Shown: in pieces, positions 18,548 to 27,130 of the stretch
Numbering within the stretch: position 1 is the first letter of the stretch
Layout of the letters: each line of letters starts with the position of its first letter
DNA from: an uncultured Bacteroidales bacterium
Lineage (GTDB): Bacteria; Bacteroidota; Bacteroidia; Bacteroidales; JAUNSR01
Direction: 5' to 3'
NCBI GenBank assembly: GCA_947074105.1
Contig: CAMTON010000011.1
Location: 1 to 58,862 of the forward strand
DNA length: 58,862 nt
Notes under the pieces: generated by a model
The model's database searches: none
What the model was told of the DNA's origin: nothing
Seen by the model: only the letters and a program-made list of their open reading frames with translations
Position numbers and translations under genes: made by a program

Positions 18548-20368
18548 ATGGTTGCGATCAGAAATCCAAGAATAGAACATATAAAAGAGATTATTTCAAT
18601 CATGCCCGAAAGCCCGGGTGTGTATCAGTATTTTGATGAAGACGGAGAAATAATATATGTTGGGAAAGCAAAAAACCTGAAGCGACGAGTTAGTTCTTAT
18701 TTTAATAAAGTTCATGATTCTGTAAGGACAAACCGTCTTGTAAGAAAAATCTACACTCTTAAATATATTGTTGTCAACACAGAGCAGGAGGCACTGAATC
18801 TTGAAAACAATATGATCAAAGCTCATCAGCCGAGATACAATGTTCTTCTTAAAGACGACAAGACTTATCCTTATATATGTATAAAGAATGAAGCATATCC
18901 GCGAATATATATGACAAGAAAAGTCATTAAAGACGGCTCTTCATACTTCGGACCTTATACGAATGTGAAGATGGTATATGCGCTACTTGACCTTTTCCGC
19001 CAGATATATAAAGTGAGAACATGTCCGCTTAATCTTTCACCTCCGGCATTACAGAAAGGAAAGTACAAGGTATGTCTGGAATATCATATAAAAAACTGCA
19101 AAGGCCCGTGTGAATCACTGGTCGATGAAGCAGATTATAATAAGGATATAAAAGATATAAAGGAGATATTAAGAGGCCACACTTCCGATGTCCTGGATTA
19201 TATGATGAACGAGATGATCACTTATTCAGAGAAGCTGAAGTTCGAACAGGCACAGGAAGTAAAAGAAAAATATCTTCTTGTAGAAAAGTATCAGACCAAA
19301 ACATGTATCGTTCAGCCGCAAATCAGCAATGTAGATGTTTACTCTTACCTTGAAGACGAAAACAGTATTTATATAAATTATTTCCATATAATACGCGGAG
19401 CAGTAATCAAGTCATACACCTTCGAATATAAAAGAAGAATGGACGAACCGAAAGAGGAAATACTTTCACTTGCCATTGAGGAAATGAATGAAAGATTCCG
19501 TTCACCGGCTAAAGAATATATCATCCCATTCGAACCGGATTATAAAAAAGAAGGAATCATTTTCACCGTGCCGCAAAGGGGAGACAAGAAGAAACTGCTC
19601 GATCTTTCAGACAAGAATCTTAAGCAGTTCATAATAGACAAACTTAAGCATGCAGAGAAACTGAATCCCGAACAACGAAGTACGAGGATACTGTCGCGTC
19701 TGAAGAAAGATCTTAATCTTCATGAGCTGCCAATACATATAGAATGCTTCGACAACTCAAACATACAGGGAACAAATCCGGTTGCGGCATGTGTAGTATT
19801 CAAAAATGCAAAACCTGCAAAAAGAGATTACAGACATTTCAACATAAAGACAGTGGAAGGTCCTGATGACTTCGCTTCAATGTATGAGATTGTGGGAAGA
19901 AGATACCGACGGCTGGTTGAAGAAGATCAACCATTGCCACAACTTATAGTAATAGACGGAGGAAAAGGACAGCTTCATGCAGCAACAGATGCATTAAAGA
20001 ATCTTGATCTTTACGGAAAGATTCCGATAATAGGAATTGCGAAAAGACTTGAAGAGATATATTTTCCGGAAGATTCCATTCCTCTTTATCTGGATAAGAA
20101 TTCAGAAAGTCTGAAACTGATACAGCAGCTAAGAGATGAGGCACACAGATTCGGTATTACATTTCACAGAAATAAGAGAAGTAAAGGACAGATAGTTTCA
20201 GAGCTTGACGCGATAAAAGGAATAGGTGACGCGACAAAAACTTTACTGCTAAAGAAATTCAAAAGCGTAAAAAAAATAAAAGAAGCAACGATAGACCAAC
20301 TGATAGAAGTTGTCGGACCGGCCAAGGCGAAACTTATAAAAGAAGGTTTAAAGGAAAACACAAAATAA
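18548..20368 (+). CDS. uvrC: Excinuclease ABC subunit C
   Basis: Dual-incision nuclease of nucleotide excision repair, 606 residues. The N-terminal GIY-YIG domain (about residues 20-100) shows SPGVYQYFDEDGEIIYVGKA. The UvrB-binding UVR helices are near 205-240. The RNase H-like C-terminal nuclease has IECFDNSNIQGTNPVA and VIDGGKGQL. A helix-hairpin-helix pair (IKGIGDATKTLLLKKF, VGPAKAKLI) closes the protein. It heads a tight group: dtd starts 18 bases later and the MazG-like gene 14 bases after dtd. Confidence 0.97.
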   Translation: MVAIRNPRIEHIKEIISIMPESPGVYQYFDEDGEIIYVGKAKNLKRRVSSYFNKVHDSVRTNRLVRKIYTLKYIVVNTEQEALNLENNMIKAHQPRYNVLLKDDKTYPYICIKNEAYPRIYMTRKVIKDGSSYFGPYTNVKMVYALLDLFRQIYKVRTCPLNLSPPALQKGKYKVCLEYHIKNCKGPCESLVDEADYNKDIKDIKEILRGHTSDVLDYMMNEMITYSEKLKFEQAQEVKEKYLLVEKYQTKTCIVQPQISNVDVYSYLEDENSIYINYFHIIRGAVIKSYTFEYKRRMDEPKEEILSLAIEEMNERFRSPAKEYIIPFEPDYKKEGIIFTVPQRGDKKKLLDLSDKNLKQFIIDKLKHAEKLNPEQRSTRILSRLKKDLNLHELPIHIECFDNSNIQGTNPVAACVVFKNAKPAKRDYRHFNIKTVEGPDDFASMYEIVGRRYRRLVEEDQPLPQLIVIDGGKGQLHAATDALKNLDLYGKIPIIGIAKRLEEIYFPEDSIPLYLDKNSESLKLIQQLRDEAHRFGITFHRNKRSKGQIVSELDAIKGIGDATKTLLLKKFKSVKKIKEATIDQLIEVVGPAKAKLIKEGLKENTK

Positions 20369-20386
20369 TAAGGAGAAAAGAAAGTT

Positions 20387-20839
20387 ATGAGAGTCGTTAT
20401 TCAGAGAGTATCGGAATCATCGGTAACAATAGAAGGATTAGTAAAATCGGAAATAGGTAAAGGGTTCATGATCCTGGTAGGTTTTGAAGAGTTCGATGGT
20501 ATAAGCGACATAGAATGGGTAAGCCGCAAGATTGTAAATCTTCGGGTGTTCGATGATGAAAACGGAGTGATGAATCTTTCTGTTAAAGATATAAACGGAG
20601 AGATATTACTGATAAGTCAGTTCACGCTTCATGCACTTACCGCAAAAGGGAACAGACCGTCGTATATAAAAGCGGCAAGGCCGGATATCGCTATTCCGCT
20701 TTATGAAAAGTTTATAGAAGTGCTGACAGCGGATCTCGGCAAAGAGATAGGAACAGGAGAATTCGGAGCCGATATGAAAGTAGCCCTTATCAACGACGGC
20801 CCTGTAACGATTCTTATTGATTCTAAAAACAGAGAATAG
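20387..20839 (+). CDS. dtd: D-aminoacyl-tRNA deacylase
   Basis: Hydrolyses D-amino acids (and mischarged glycine) from tRNA. The product has 150 residues. It shows the family start MRVVIQRVSESSVTI, the SQFTL motif (about residues 77-81) and the cross-subunit GNRPSY motif with the usual Pro (about 88-93). Second gene of the uvrC-dtd-mazG-like operon, preceded by an AGGAGA-type ribosome site. Confidence 0.95.
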   Translation: MRVVIQRVSESSVTIEGLVKSEIGKGFMILVGFEEFDGISDIEWVSRKIVNLRVFDDENGVMNLSVKDINGEILLISQFTLHALTAKGNRPSYIKAARPDIAIPLYEKFIEVLTADLGKEIGTGEFGADMKVALINDGPVTILIDSKNRE

Positions 20840-20853
20840 AACAGACAGTTTAT

Positions 20854-21225
20854 ATGGAAACAGAAAGCAAGAAAAACCTAACCATAAAGGAAGCTCAGAT
20901 ATTGGTTGACGACTGGATAAAAAAATACGGTGTCAGATATTTCAGTGAACTTACAAATATGGCAATCCTTACAGAAGAAGTGGGAGAGGTGGCCAGAATA
21001 ATATGCCGCAAATACGGCGATCAGTCTTTTAAGGAAAGCGACAAAGACAAGGAGCTTGCTGATGAGCTCGCGGATGTGTTATGGGTTCTGATATGTCTGG
21101 CTAATCAGACCGGAATTGACCTGACAGATGCGCTTATGAAAAATATAGAAAAGAAAGTAACCCGGGATAAGGAAAGGCATGTAAACAACAAGAAACTTTT
21201 CACGGATAAAGATACGGAGAAGTAA
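20854..21225 (+). CDS. MazG-like nucleotide pyrophosphohydrolase
   Basis: A 123-residue all-alpha NTP pyrophosphatase. The metal-binding pattern is E-E-V-G-E-V-A-R at about residues 41-48, followed by A-D-E-L-A-D-V-L-W at about 69-77. These motifs place it in the MazG/dUTPase-like superfamily; the preferred nucleotide is unknown, with house-cleaning of non-canonical NTPs usual for the family. Last gene of the uvrC operon, closed by a terminator. Confidence 0.88.
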   Translation: METESKKNLTIKEAQILVDDWIKKYGVRYFSELTNMAILTEEVGEVARIICRKYGDQSFKESDKDKELADELADVLWVLICLANQTGIDLTDALMKNIEKKVTRDKERHVNNKKLFTDKDTEK

Positions 21226-21231
21226 TAATGG

Positions 21232-21255
21232 TAAGGAGCAGATATCTGCTCCTTA
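21232..21255 (+). terminator. Terminator of the uvrC-dtd-mazG-like operon
   Basis: A perfect palindrome centred on AGATATCT (TAAGGAGCAG and complement) with a T-run on its 3' side, immediately after the operon's last stop codon. Confidence 0.9.
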
Positions 21256-21276
21256 TTTTTTTTCGGTAGATGAGTT

Positions 21277-21291
21277 TGCAACAAAGTTGCA
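21277..21291. promoter_or_regulatory. Inverted-repeat operator before the metal ATPase
   Basis: TGCAAC-AAA-GTTGCA is a perfect 15-bp inverted repeat ending 12 bases upstream of the TAACTTTG box, where it would cover the -33 region. The downstream operon encodes a Fur-family regulator, so autoregulation by metal is the natural inference. Confidence 0.6.
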
Positions 21292-21303
21292 TAAATCAGA
21301 CCC

Positions 21304-21311
21304 TAACTTTG
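21304..21311 (+). promoter_or_regulatory. -7 box of the metal ATPase-Fur operon
   Basis: TAACTTTG matches TAnnTTTG. The 18-mer CTAACTTTGTATTATAAT (21303-21320) recurs exactly upstream of mutS (27044-27061). A start near 21317 leaves a leader of about 20 nt before the ATG at 21336. Confidence 0.65.
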
Positions 21312-21335
21312 TATTATAATAAAAATTCAAAAGTT

Positions 21336-23309
21336 ATGGCTTGTTCATGTCATTGTAATAATCCGCAGGGTTCGGCCTGCGCCTCAAATGAAGAAAGAAA
21401 AAACTCTTTTTTTTCTTTCAGAGGATCGGAGTATATATCTCCGGTATTTGCAGCAGTAATGCTGTTGACAGGATTCTTTCTTAAATCAAAAAATATAGCA
21501 TGGTTTAAAAACGACCAGTATGTTTTCATATGGTATTTCATTGCTTTCATAGCTATTGCCTTTCCCGTTTTAAAGGAGTCTTTTCATTCTATACGGAAGA
21601 AAGATTATTTCAACGAGTTTACACTTATGACGATTGCCTCGGTCGGTGCCTTCTATATCGGGGAATATCCGGAAGCAGTTGCCGTGATGTTGTTTTATTC
21701 GATAGGAGAATTATTTCAGGAGAAAGCGGTAATGCGTGCCAAAAGAAATATACGCTCTTTACTTGATATCCGTCCGCAAACTGCTACGTTGATAAAGGAG
21801 GGGATCAAAACCATTGTAAGTCCATCTGATGTTTCTGTCGGTGAGATCATAGAAGTAAAAGCAGGAGAAAGAGTTTCTCTTGACGGGATCCTTATTGATG
21901 AAAAAGCATCGTTTAATACATCGGCTCTTACAGGAGAATCACTTCCGAGACTGATAGAAAGAGAAGGTGAAGTTCTGGCAGGAATGATTGTAACAGATCA
22001 GGTCGTAAGGATAAAAATTACGAAACCATATGACAAATCAACACTGTCGGGAATAATAAATATGGTACAGAATGCATCGGAAAAGAAAGCGAAACCGGAA
22101 TTGCTTATGAGAAGACTTGCAAGAATATATACACCTGTCGTGACAGCGCTTGCATTTATGGTAGTAGCTTTACCGTTTATATATTCTCTGATTAATACGT
22201 CTTTCATATACGACTTTAACGAATGGCTTTACAGAGGACTTGTGTTTCTTGTGATATCATGTCCGTGTGCTCTTGTCGTAAGTATTCCGCTCGGGTACTT
22301 CGGAGGAATAGGAGCAGCATCTTCAAGAGGAATACTTTTCAAGGGTGGCAATTATATGGATGCACTGACAAAGATCGACACTATTCTTTTTGATAAAACC
22401 GGGACACTTACAAAAGGAAGTTTTGGAATTAAGGATATCGTTACATTCAACGGTTACGGTAAAGAAGAGTTACTTAGTCTGGCAGCATCAGCAGAATATA
22501 AAAGCAATCATCCGCTTGCAAAGGCGATTGTGAAGGAAGCTCAGGAAAAACATATTTCTTTTTCAGAACCGGATAAAATTAAAGAGATAGCAGGCTACGG
22601 CATAGAGGCTATTTCAAAAGGCTATTCAATTCTTGCCGGAAATATAAAACTGATGAATCGTAATAATATCAGTTATCCTTCAGAAATAAAAGAAGCAAAA
22701 GGGACATCCATATTTATTGCGGCAGATAATATTTTCTTAGGATATATTTCTCTTTCCGACATATTGAAAGAGGACGCAAAACAGACAATAAATGATCTTA
22801 AGCGTAATGGAATAAATAATATTAAAATACTTTCAGGAGACAACAAAAGTACGGTTGATAGCGTTGCGAAAGAATTGACAGTTTCCGACTATTACGGAGA
22901 TTTGCTTCCACAGGACAAGGCTGCAGTAATGGAAAATATAAGAAATGAGGGAAGTGGAAAGATTGCTTTTGTAGGCGACGGGATTAATGATGCTCCGATT
23001 CTTGCGATGAGTGATATCGGAATTGCGATGGGAGCGCTCGGCAGTGATATCGCAATCGAAACTGCGGATGTAGTGATTCAGACCGACAGACTATCCGGAA
23101 TAACAGATGCCATAGAAATTTCGAAGCTGACAAAAAGGGTAGTGTTTCAGAATATCATTATGGCATTCTCGATAAAAATAATAGTACTTTTGTTAGGAGC
23201 AGGCGGAATAGCAACCTTATGGGAAGCAGTCTTTGCCGATGTCGGCGTAGCTCTTCTTGCAATTCTTAATGCTGTAAGAATACAATGGACATATATGAAT
23301 CACAGATAA
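21336..23309 (+). CDS. Zn/Cd/Pb-type heavy-metal P-type ATPase
   Basis: Inner-membrane P1B pump, probably exporting divalent metal. I place the start at the ATG at 21336 (MACSCHC), downstream of the -7 box; the ORF is open further back but crosses the promoter. The product has 657 residues. It has an actuator motif LTGESLP, the membrane metal site SCPCAL, the phosphorylation site DKTGTLTKG and the hinge GDGINDAPILAMSD. The final helix sequence ADVGVALLAILNAVR, with its conserved Asp, is characteristic of the Zn2+/Cd2+/Pb2+ subgroup. It has no HMA domain; instead the N-terminus is a short Cys-rich tail (Cys at 3, 5 and 7, and again near 14). It lies 10 bases before the Fur-family regulator gene. 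Confidence 0.92.
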   Translation: MACSCHCNNPQGSACASNEERKNSFFSFRGSEYISPVFAAVMLLTGFFLKSKNIAWFKNDQYVFIWYFIAFIAIAFPVLKESFHSIRKKDYFNEFTLMTIASVGAFYIGEYPEAVAVMLFYSIGELFQEKAVMRAKRNIRSLLDIRPQTATLIKEGIKTIVSPSDVSVGEIIEVKAGERVSLDGILIDEKASFNTSALTGESLPRLIEREGEVLAGMIVTDQVVRIKITKPYDKSTLSGIINMVQNASEKKAKPELLMRRLARIYTPVVTALAFMVVALPFIYSLINTSFIYDFNEWLYRGLVFLVISCPCALVVSIPLGYFGGIGAASSRGILFKGGNYMDALTKIDTILFDKTGTLTKGSFGIKDIVTFNGYGKEELLSLAASAEYKSNHPLAKAIVKEAQEKHISFSEPDKIKEIAGYGIEAISKGYSILAGNIKLMNRNNISYPSEIKEAKGTSIFIAADNIFLGYISLSDILKEDAKQTINDLKRNGINNIKILSGDNKSTVDSVAKELTVSDYYGDLLPQDKAAVMENIRNEGSGKIAFVGDGINDAPILAMSDIGIAMGALGSDIAIETADVVIQTDRLSGITDAIEISKLTKRVVFQNIIMAFSIKIIVLLLGAGGIATLWEAVFADVGVALLAILNAVRIQWTYMNHR

Positions 23310-23319
23310 ATCATGAACA

Positions 23320-23748
23320 ATGGAAAACAGGAATGATAAATATGAAGAGATATTAAGAAAGAGAGAGATCCGTCCAACGGCTATGAGAATCCTTATTCTT
23401 AAAACTATGATGGATTCTGCAGAAATGGTTTCAATACTTGATCTTGAGAATAAACTGGAGACAGCAGAGAAGTCAACAATATTCCGGACAATATCTTTAT
23501 TCATGATGCACAATCTTGTTCATTGTATAGATGACGGATCGGGATCACTGAAATATGCGGTATGCAATACCGACTGCTCTTGCTCGGTAAAAGAACTGCA
23601 TGCTCATTTCCATTGTGAAAAATGCGACAAGACATTCTGCCTGAAATCAACACCTGTACCTGTAATTGCTCTTCCTGATAAGTTCGTTCTTAACAATATC
23701 AATTATGTACTGAAAGGAGTTTGCGACAAATGCTCAAATAAACAATAA
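23320..23748 (+). CDS. Fur-family metal-responsive regulator
   Basis: A 142-residue winged-helix repressor. The recognition-helix region is AEKSTIFRTISLFM. The metal-binding hinge has HAHFHCEKCDKTFCL with a CxxC, and a second CxxC (CDKCSNK) at the C-terminus gives the structural zinc site. Coupling to a Zn-type exporter, 10 bases apart, suggests it senses the pumped metal. Whether it behaves as Zur, Fur or PerR cannot be told here. The TGCAAC-AAA-GTTGCA site upstream of the ATPase is its likely operator. Confidence 0.9.
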   Translation: MENRNDKYEEILRKREIRPTAMRILILKTMMDSAEMVSILDLENKLETAEKSTIFRTISLFMMHNLVHCIDDGSGSLKYAVCNTDCSCSVKELHAHFHCEKCDKTFCLKSTPVPVIALPDKFVLNNINYVLKGVCDKCSNKQ

Positions 23749-23767
23749 TACAACGATCCAATATAAG

Positions 23768-23799
23768 AAGCTCATAATAAAATCAATTATTATGGGCTT
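23768..23799 (+). terminator. Terminator after the Fur-family gene
   Basis: AAGCTCATAATA pairs with TATTATGGGCTT (one wobble), followed by TTTTTG, 20 bases past the stop codon. Confidence 0.85.
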
Positions 23800-23870
23800 T
23801 TTGATTATAATAAAACCAATTTTATATCAGACTATTATTCTTTCTATTATAAACAGTTTGTAAATTTGTA

Positions 23871-23878
23871 TATATAAT
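23871..23878 (+). promoter_or_regulatory. Candidate -7 box of the hydroxyacid dehydrogenase gene
   Basis: TAAATTTG matches TAnnTTTG and lies 38 bases upstream of the ATG. No clear -33 TTG was found. Confidence 0.4.
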
Positions 23879-23915
23879 TTTATTTAAAAATATTCATTTC
23901 ACATCTCTATTTTCT

Positions 23916-24866
23916 ATGAAGGTATTAGTTACTTACAATATGTTCAGAGACGGTTATTCTGAACTGATAAGCAAATACGATGTTACATTTCCGGCTGAAG
24001 GGAAAGAGTCTTTCACATATGAGGAAGTTCTTGAAGTTATTCATGAATATGATGTACTCCAGTCAATGTATAATTTTCCGGTAACGGCAGAACTTCTTGA
24101 CAAAGGAGTAAATCTTAAAATAGTTTCTAACTATGCCGCAGGATTTGAAAATATAGATGTTGATTATGCAACTAAAAAAGGGATTGTGATAACCAATACT
24201 CCTGATCCGGTAACAGAGCCGACAGCTGATATGGCAATGGGACTTATGCTTTCAGTGATGAGAAGGATTGCTGACTGCGACCGTCGTCTCAGAACAAAAG
24301 ATCTGGAATGGGGACTGCTTAATAACCTGGGTTATTCATTATGGGGAAAGACACTCGGCATCTACGGAATGGGCAGGATAGGACAGGCTCTTGCAAGACG
24401 GGCGAAAGCAGCAGGAATGAAAGTGGTATATAACAACCGTCGTCCTCTTGATCCGAAAATAGAATCTCTATATGATGCCAGATTCGTTTCATTTGAGGAA
24501 CTTATTAAGACATCTGATGTGATATCTCTTAATGCTCCGAATACTCCGGATACTTATCATATAATTAATAAGGAAACGATTAAGTTGATGAAGCCTACCG
24601 CTTCGATTATCAATACGGCAAGAGGTCCGCTTATAGATGAATCTGCTCTTGCGGAAGCATTGAGAAACCGTGAGATTTACGGCGCAGGACTTGATGTGTT
24701 TGAAGGAGGTCATAAGGTCAGTGAAGAACTTCTTGATCTTGACAACGTAGTATTGACTCCTCATACCGGAACTCAGACTTACGATGTAAGAAATGAGATG
24801 GCTGCTTTTGCGTCACAGAATATCATCAACTTCTTCGAAGGAGGAAAGATCTGCAGGGTAAATTAA
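23916..24866 (+). CDS. NAD-dependent D-2-hydroxyacid dehydrogenase
   Basis: A 316-residue cytoplasmic oxidoreductase of the D-isomer-specific 2-hydroxyacid dehydrogenase family. The Rossmann motif GIYGMGRIGQALARRA is at about residues 149-164. The catalytic Arg is in NTARGPLIDE (about 231-240), and the His is in TPHTGTQT (about 283-290). The substrate (D-lactate, glyoxylate/hydroxypyruvate or another 2-oxoacid) cannot be decided. It lacks the ACT domain of long-form SerA. The AlkD-like gene starts 25 bases downstream. Confidence 0.92.
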   Translation: MKVLVTYNMFRDGYSELISKYDVTFPAEGKESFTYEEVLEVIHEYDVLQSMYNFPVTAELLDKGVNLKIVSNYAAGFENIDVDYATKKGIVITNTPDPVTEPTADMAMGLMLSVMRRIADCDRRLRTKDLEWGLLNNLGYSLWGKTLGIYGMGRIGQALARRAKAAGMKVVYNNRRPLDPKIESLYDARFVSFEELIKTSDVISLNAPNTPDTYHIINKETIKLMKPTASIINTARGPLIDESALAEALRNREIYGAGLDVFEGGHKVSEELLDLDNVVLTPHTGTQTYDVRNEMAAFASQNIINFFEGGKICRVN

Positions 24867-24891
24867 ATAATCATTTTTAATCATCGGGAAT

Positions 24892-25656
24892 ATGGCAGCT
24901 TCATATAAGGATGTAAAGGAAAGGCTTTCGGCTTTTTCCAATCCGGAGAAAGTAAAAATATTAAGTTCATTTTTCAAGAGTGCTCCGGGACAGTATGGAG
25001 AAGGCGACATATTCTGGGGTATTCCTGTTCCGGTAAACAGAAACGTTGCGAAAGAATTTAGGGATATTCCGATTGAGGATATTTCATTACTTATAGATGA
25101 TGAGGTTCATGAAGTACGTCTTTGTGGTTTTCTTATTCTTGTTGATAAATTCGCAAAGTCAAAGAACTCGGAAAAGGAGAGAAAAGAAATTGTTGATTTT
25201 TATCTGTCAAAAGCAGAGAAAGCAAACAACTGGGATCTTGTAGATCTTTCATGTCCGAAAATCCTTGGTGAATGGATATCACTTGAAAGGAATAAAAGGA
25301 AGAAGGAGAATCATCCGGAACATGATAAATTCGGAAGCGATATCCTGACTTCATTTTCAAAAGATGAGAATCTGTGGAGGAAAAGAATCGCTATGGTCTC
25401 AACATGGACAATGATGCGACACGGTTACCTTGATGATACATTCGTTCTGGCACTCGCTCTACTTAATGATGAACATGATCTGATAAGAAAAGCAGTAGGA
25501 TGGATGCTTCGTGAAGCAGGAAAAAAAGACGAGGAAAGGCTTGTGGCTTTTCTTGAAGAACACGCACATTATATGCCGAGAACGACACTGAGATATGCGA
25601 TAGAAAAATTTGATAAAGAGAAAAGATTATATTTTATGAATAAGAAAAAGAGCTGA
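24892..25656 (+). CDS. DNA alkylation repair protein (AlkD-like HEAT-repeat family)
   Basis: A 254-residue all-helical protein matching the AlkD/AlkC-type glycosylase family. It has the start FFKSAPGQYGEGDIFWGIPVP and the conserved NNWDLVDLSCPKILGEW segment (about residues 111-127), whose Trp-Asp is the DNA-facing site. WRKRIAMVSTWTMMRHGY and RKAVGWMLREAGKKDE follow; all are hallmarks of this family. It probably excises N3- or N7-alkylpurines. It is likely co-transcribed with the dehydrogenase. The TGA stop lies within the left arm of the terminator stem. Confidence 0.92.
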   Translation: MAASYKDVKERLSAFSNPEKVKILSSFFKSAPGQYGEGDIFWGIPVPVNRNVAKEFRDIPIEDISLLIDDEVHEVRLCGFLILVDKFAKSKNSEKERKEIVDFYLSKAEKANNWDLVDLSCPKILGEWISLERNKRKKENHPEHDKFGSDILTSFSKDENLWRKRIAMVSTWTMMRHGYLDDTFVLALALLNDEHDLIRKAVGWMLREAGKKDEERLVAFLEEHAHYMPRTTLRYAIEKFDKEKRLYFMNKKKS

Positions 25657-25673
25657 CTTTATGTCGGCTCTTT
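25647..25673 (+). terminator. Terminator overlapping the alkylation-repair stop codon
   Basis: AAAGAGCTGAC pairs with GTCGGCTCTTT (one wobble) around a TTTA-containing loop, followed by eight T. The stop codon (25654-25656) is part of the left arm. Confidence 0.9.
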
Positions 25674-25746
25674 TTTTTAGAGTGTATATAATGAAACTGA
25701 TTATTGTTGTTTTTGTATCTTCGTTATAAAATGAAAATATTATTAT

Positions 25747-26979
25747 ATGGTTCTTAATTACATCTGGATCGGACTGATTCTTATTGCTTTTGTAGTGGTG
25801 GCATTGCAGTCGATAATTACGGGTAACATTAATATATGGAGTGAGGTGGTGAATTCCACATTCTCTTCTGCAAAGACTGCCTTTGAAATTTCGCTCGGTC
25901 TGACCGGTGTTCTTTCCTTATGGCTTGGTCTTATGAAAGTGGGAGAAAAGGGAGGAGTTGTTGAAAGATTCGCAAAAATTGTCAATCCTCTTTTTTCAAG
26001 ATTGTTTCCGGGCATTCCTGCTAATCATCCTGCTATGGGTTCGATATTCATGAATATATCAGCCAATATGCTCGGACTTGACAATGCAGCGACGCCGCTT
26101 GGACTGAAAGCAATGAAGGAAATGCAGACACTGAATAAAGAGAAGGATCTGGCAAGTGACGCGATGATTATGTTTCTTGTTCTTAATACTTCGGGGCTTA
26201 CTCTTATTCCGATTAGCGTTATGATGTATCGGGCTCAGTTCGGAGCAGCCAATCCTTCGGATATTTTCCTTCCTATTCTTATAGCTACTTTTTTCTCAAC
26301 TGTAGCGGGTATCATAGCGTGCTGTCTGAAGCAAAGAATAAATATATTTGACAAGGTGATTATCGGAACCATTGCCGGACTTTCATTTCTGATCTTCGGA
26401 ATGATGTTTCTTTTCAGCAGAATGGAACAGAATGAGATCGCTCACTGGTCATCGTTTATTTCAAACTTTATTCTTTTCAGTATAATCGCCGGGTTTATAT
26501 TATCGGGAGTGATAAAGAAAATAAATGTTTTTGATACATTTATAGAAGGAGCTAAAGAAGGATTCCAGACAGCTGTAACAATTATACCTTATCTTGTCGC
26601 GATGCTCGTTGCAGTGGGAGTATTCAGAAGTTCAGGGGCGATGGCATACCTGACCGACGGAATAGCATCTTTGTTTACGGTGATCGGAGTTCCTGCCGAT
26701 TTTGTTGAAGCATTGCCGACAGCATTTATGAAACCTCTCAGCGGAAGCGGAGCAAGAGGTATGATGGTTGATGCTATAAACACTTTCGGAGTGGATTCTT
26801 TTGTCGCTCGTGTAGCATCGACAATCCAGGGCGCAACAGATACAACATTATATATTCTTGCGGTTTATTTCGGAAGTATCGGAATCAGCAGAACACGATA
26901 TGCTGCGGGAATAGGATTGTTTGCTGACGGAATAGGAATAGTAGCCGCTATATTCGTGGCGTATATTTTCTTCAAATAA
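25747..26979 (+). CDS. SpmA/SpmB-type nucleoside-recognition membrane protein
   Basis: A 410-residue polytopic membrane protein joining two Gate (nucleoside-recognition) halves. The N-terminal half resembles spore maturation protein A (FEISLGLTGVLSLWLGLMKV, HPAMGSIFMNISANMLGLDN). The C-terminal half resembles SpmB (GFQTAVTIIPYLVAMLVAVG, ALPTAFMKPLSGSGARGMMVD). Such fused proteins are common in non-sporulating Bacteroidota. The transported or sensed ligand is unknown; an exporter role is family-level inference. Confidence 0.88.
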   Translation: MVLNYIWIGLILIAFVVVALQSIITGNINIWSEVVNSTFSSAKTAFEISLGLTGVLSLWLGLMKVGEKGGVVERFAKIVNPLFSRLFPGIPANHPAMGSIFMNISANMLGLDNAATPLGLKAMKEMQTLNKEKDLASDAMIMFLVLNTSGLTLIPISVMMYRAQFGAANPSDIFLPILIATFFSTVAGIIACCLKQRINIFDKVIIGTIAGLSFLIFGMMFLFSRMEQNEIAHWSSFISNFILFSIIAGFILSGVIKKINVFDTFIEGAKEGFQTAVTIIPYLVAMLVAVGVFRSSGAMAYLTDGIASLFTVIGVPADFVEALPTAFMKPLSGSGARGMMVDAINTFGVDSFVARVASTIQGATDTTLYILAVYFGSIGISRTRYAAGIGLFADGIGIVAAIFVAYIFFK

Positions 26980-27044
26980 ATATTTTTAAGCTTTAAGAGA
27001 ATGAGGCTAAGGCTGAATAGAAATAAAATAACAAGTAAAAAAGC

Positions 27045-27052
27045 TAACTTTG
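27045..27052 (+). promoter_or_regulatory. -7 box of mutS
   Basis: TAACTTTG lies within the 18-mer CTAACTTTGTATTATAAT (27044-27061), identical to the one before the metal ATPase. The start codon lies about 70 bases downstream. Confidence 0.6.
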
Positions 27053-27130
27053 TATTATAATGGCCTGAGTCATCACATAAGATAATAAAAGGCTGAATTT
27101 TAAATTACAGGTAAAAAAGGAGATTTTAAA

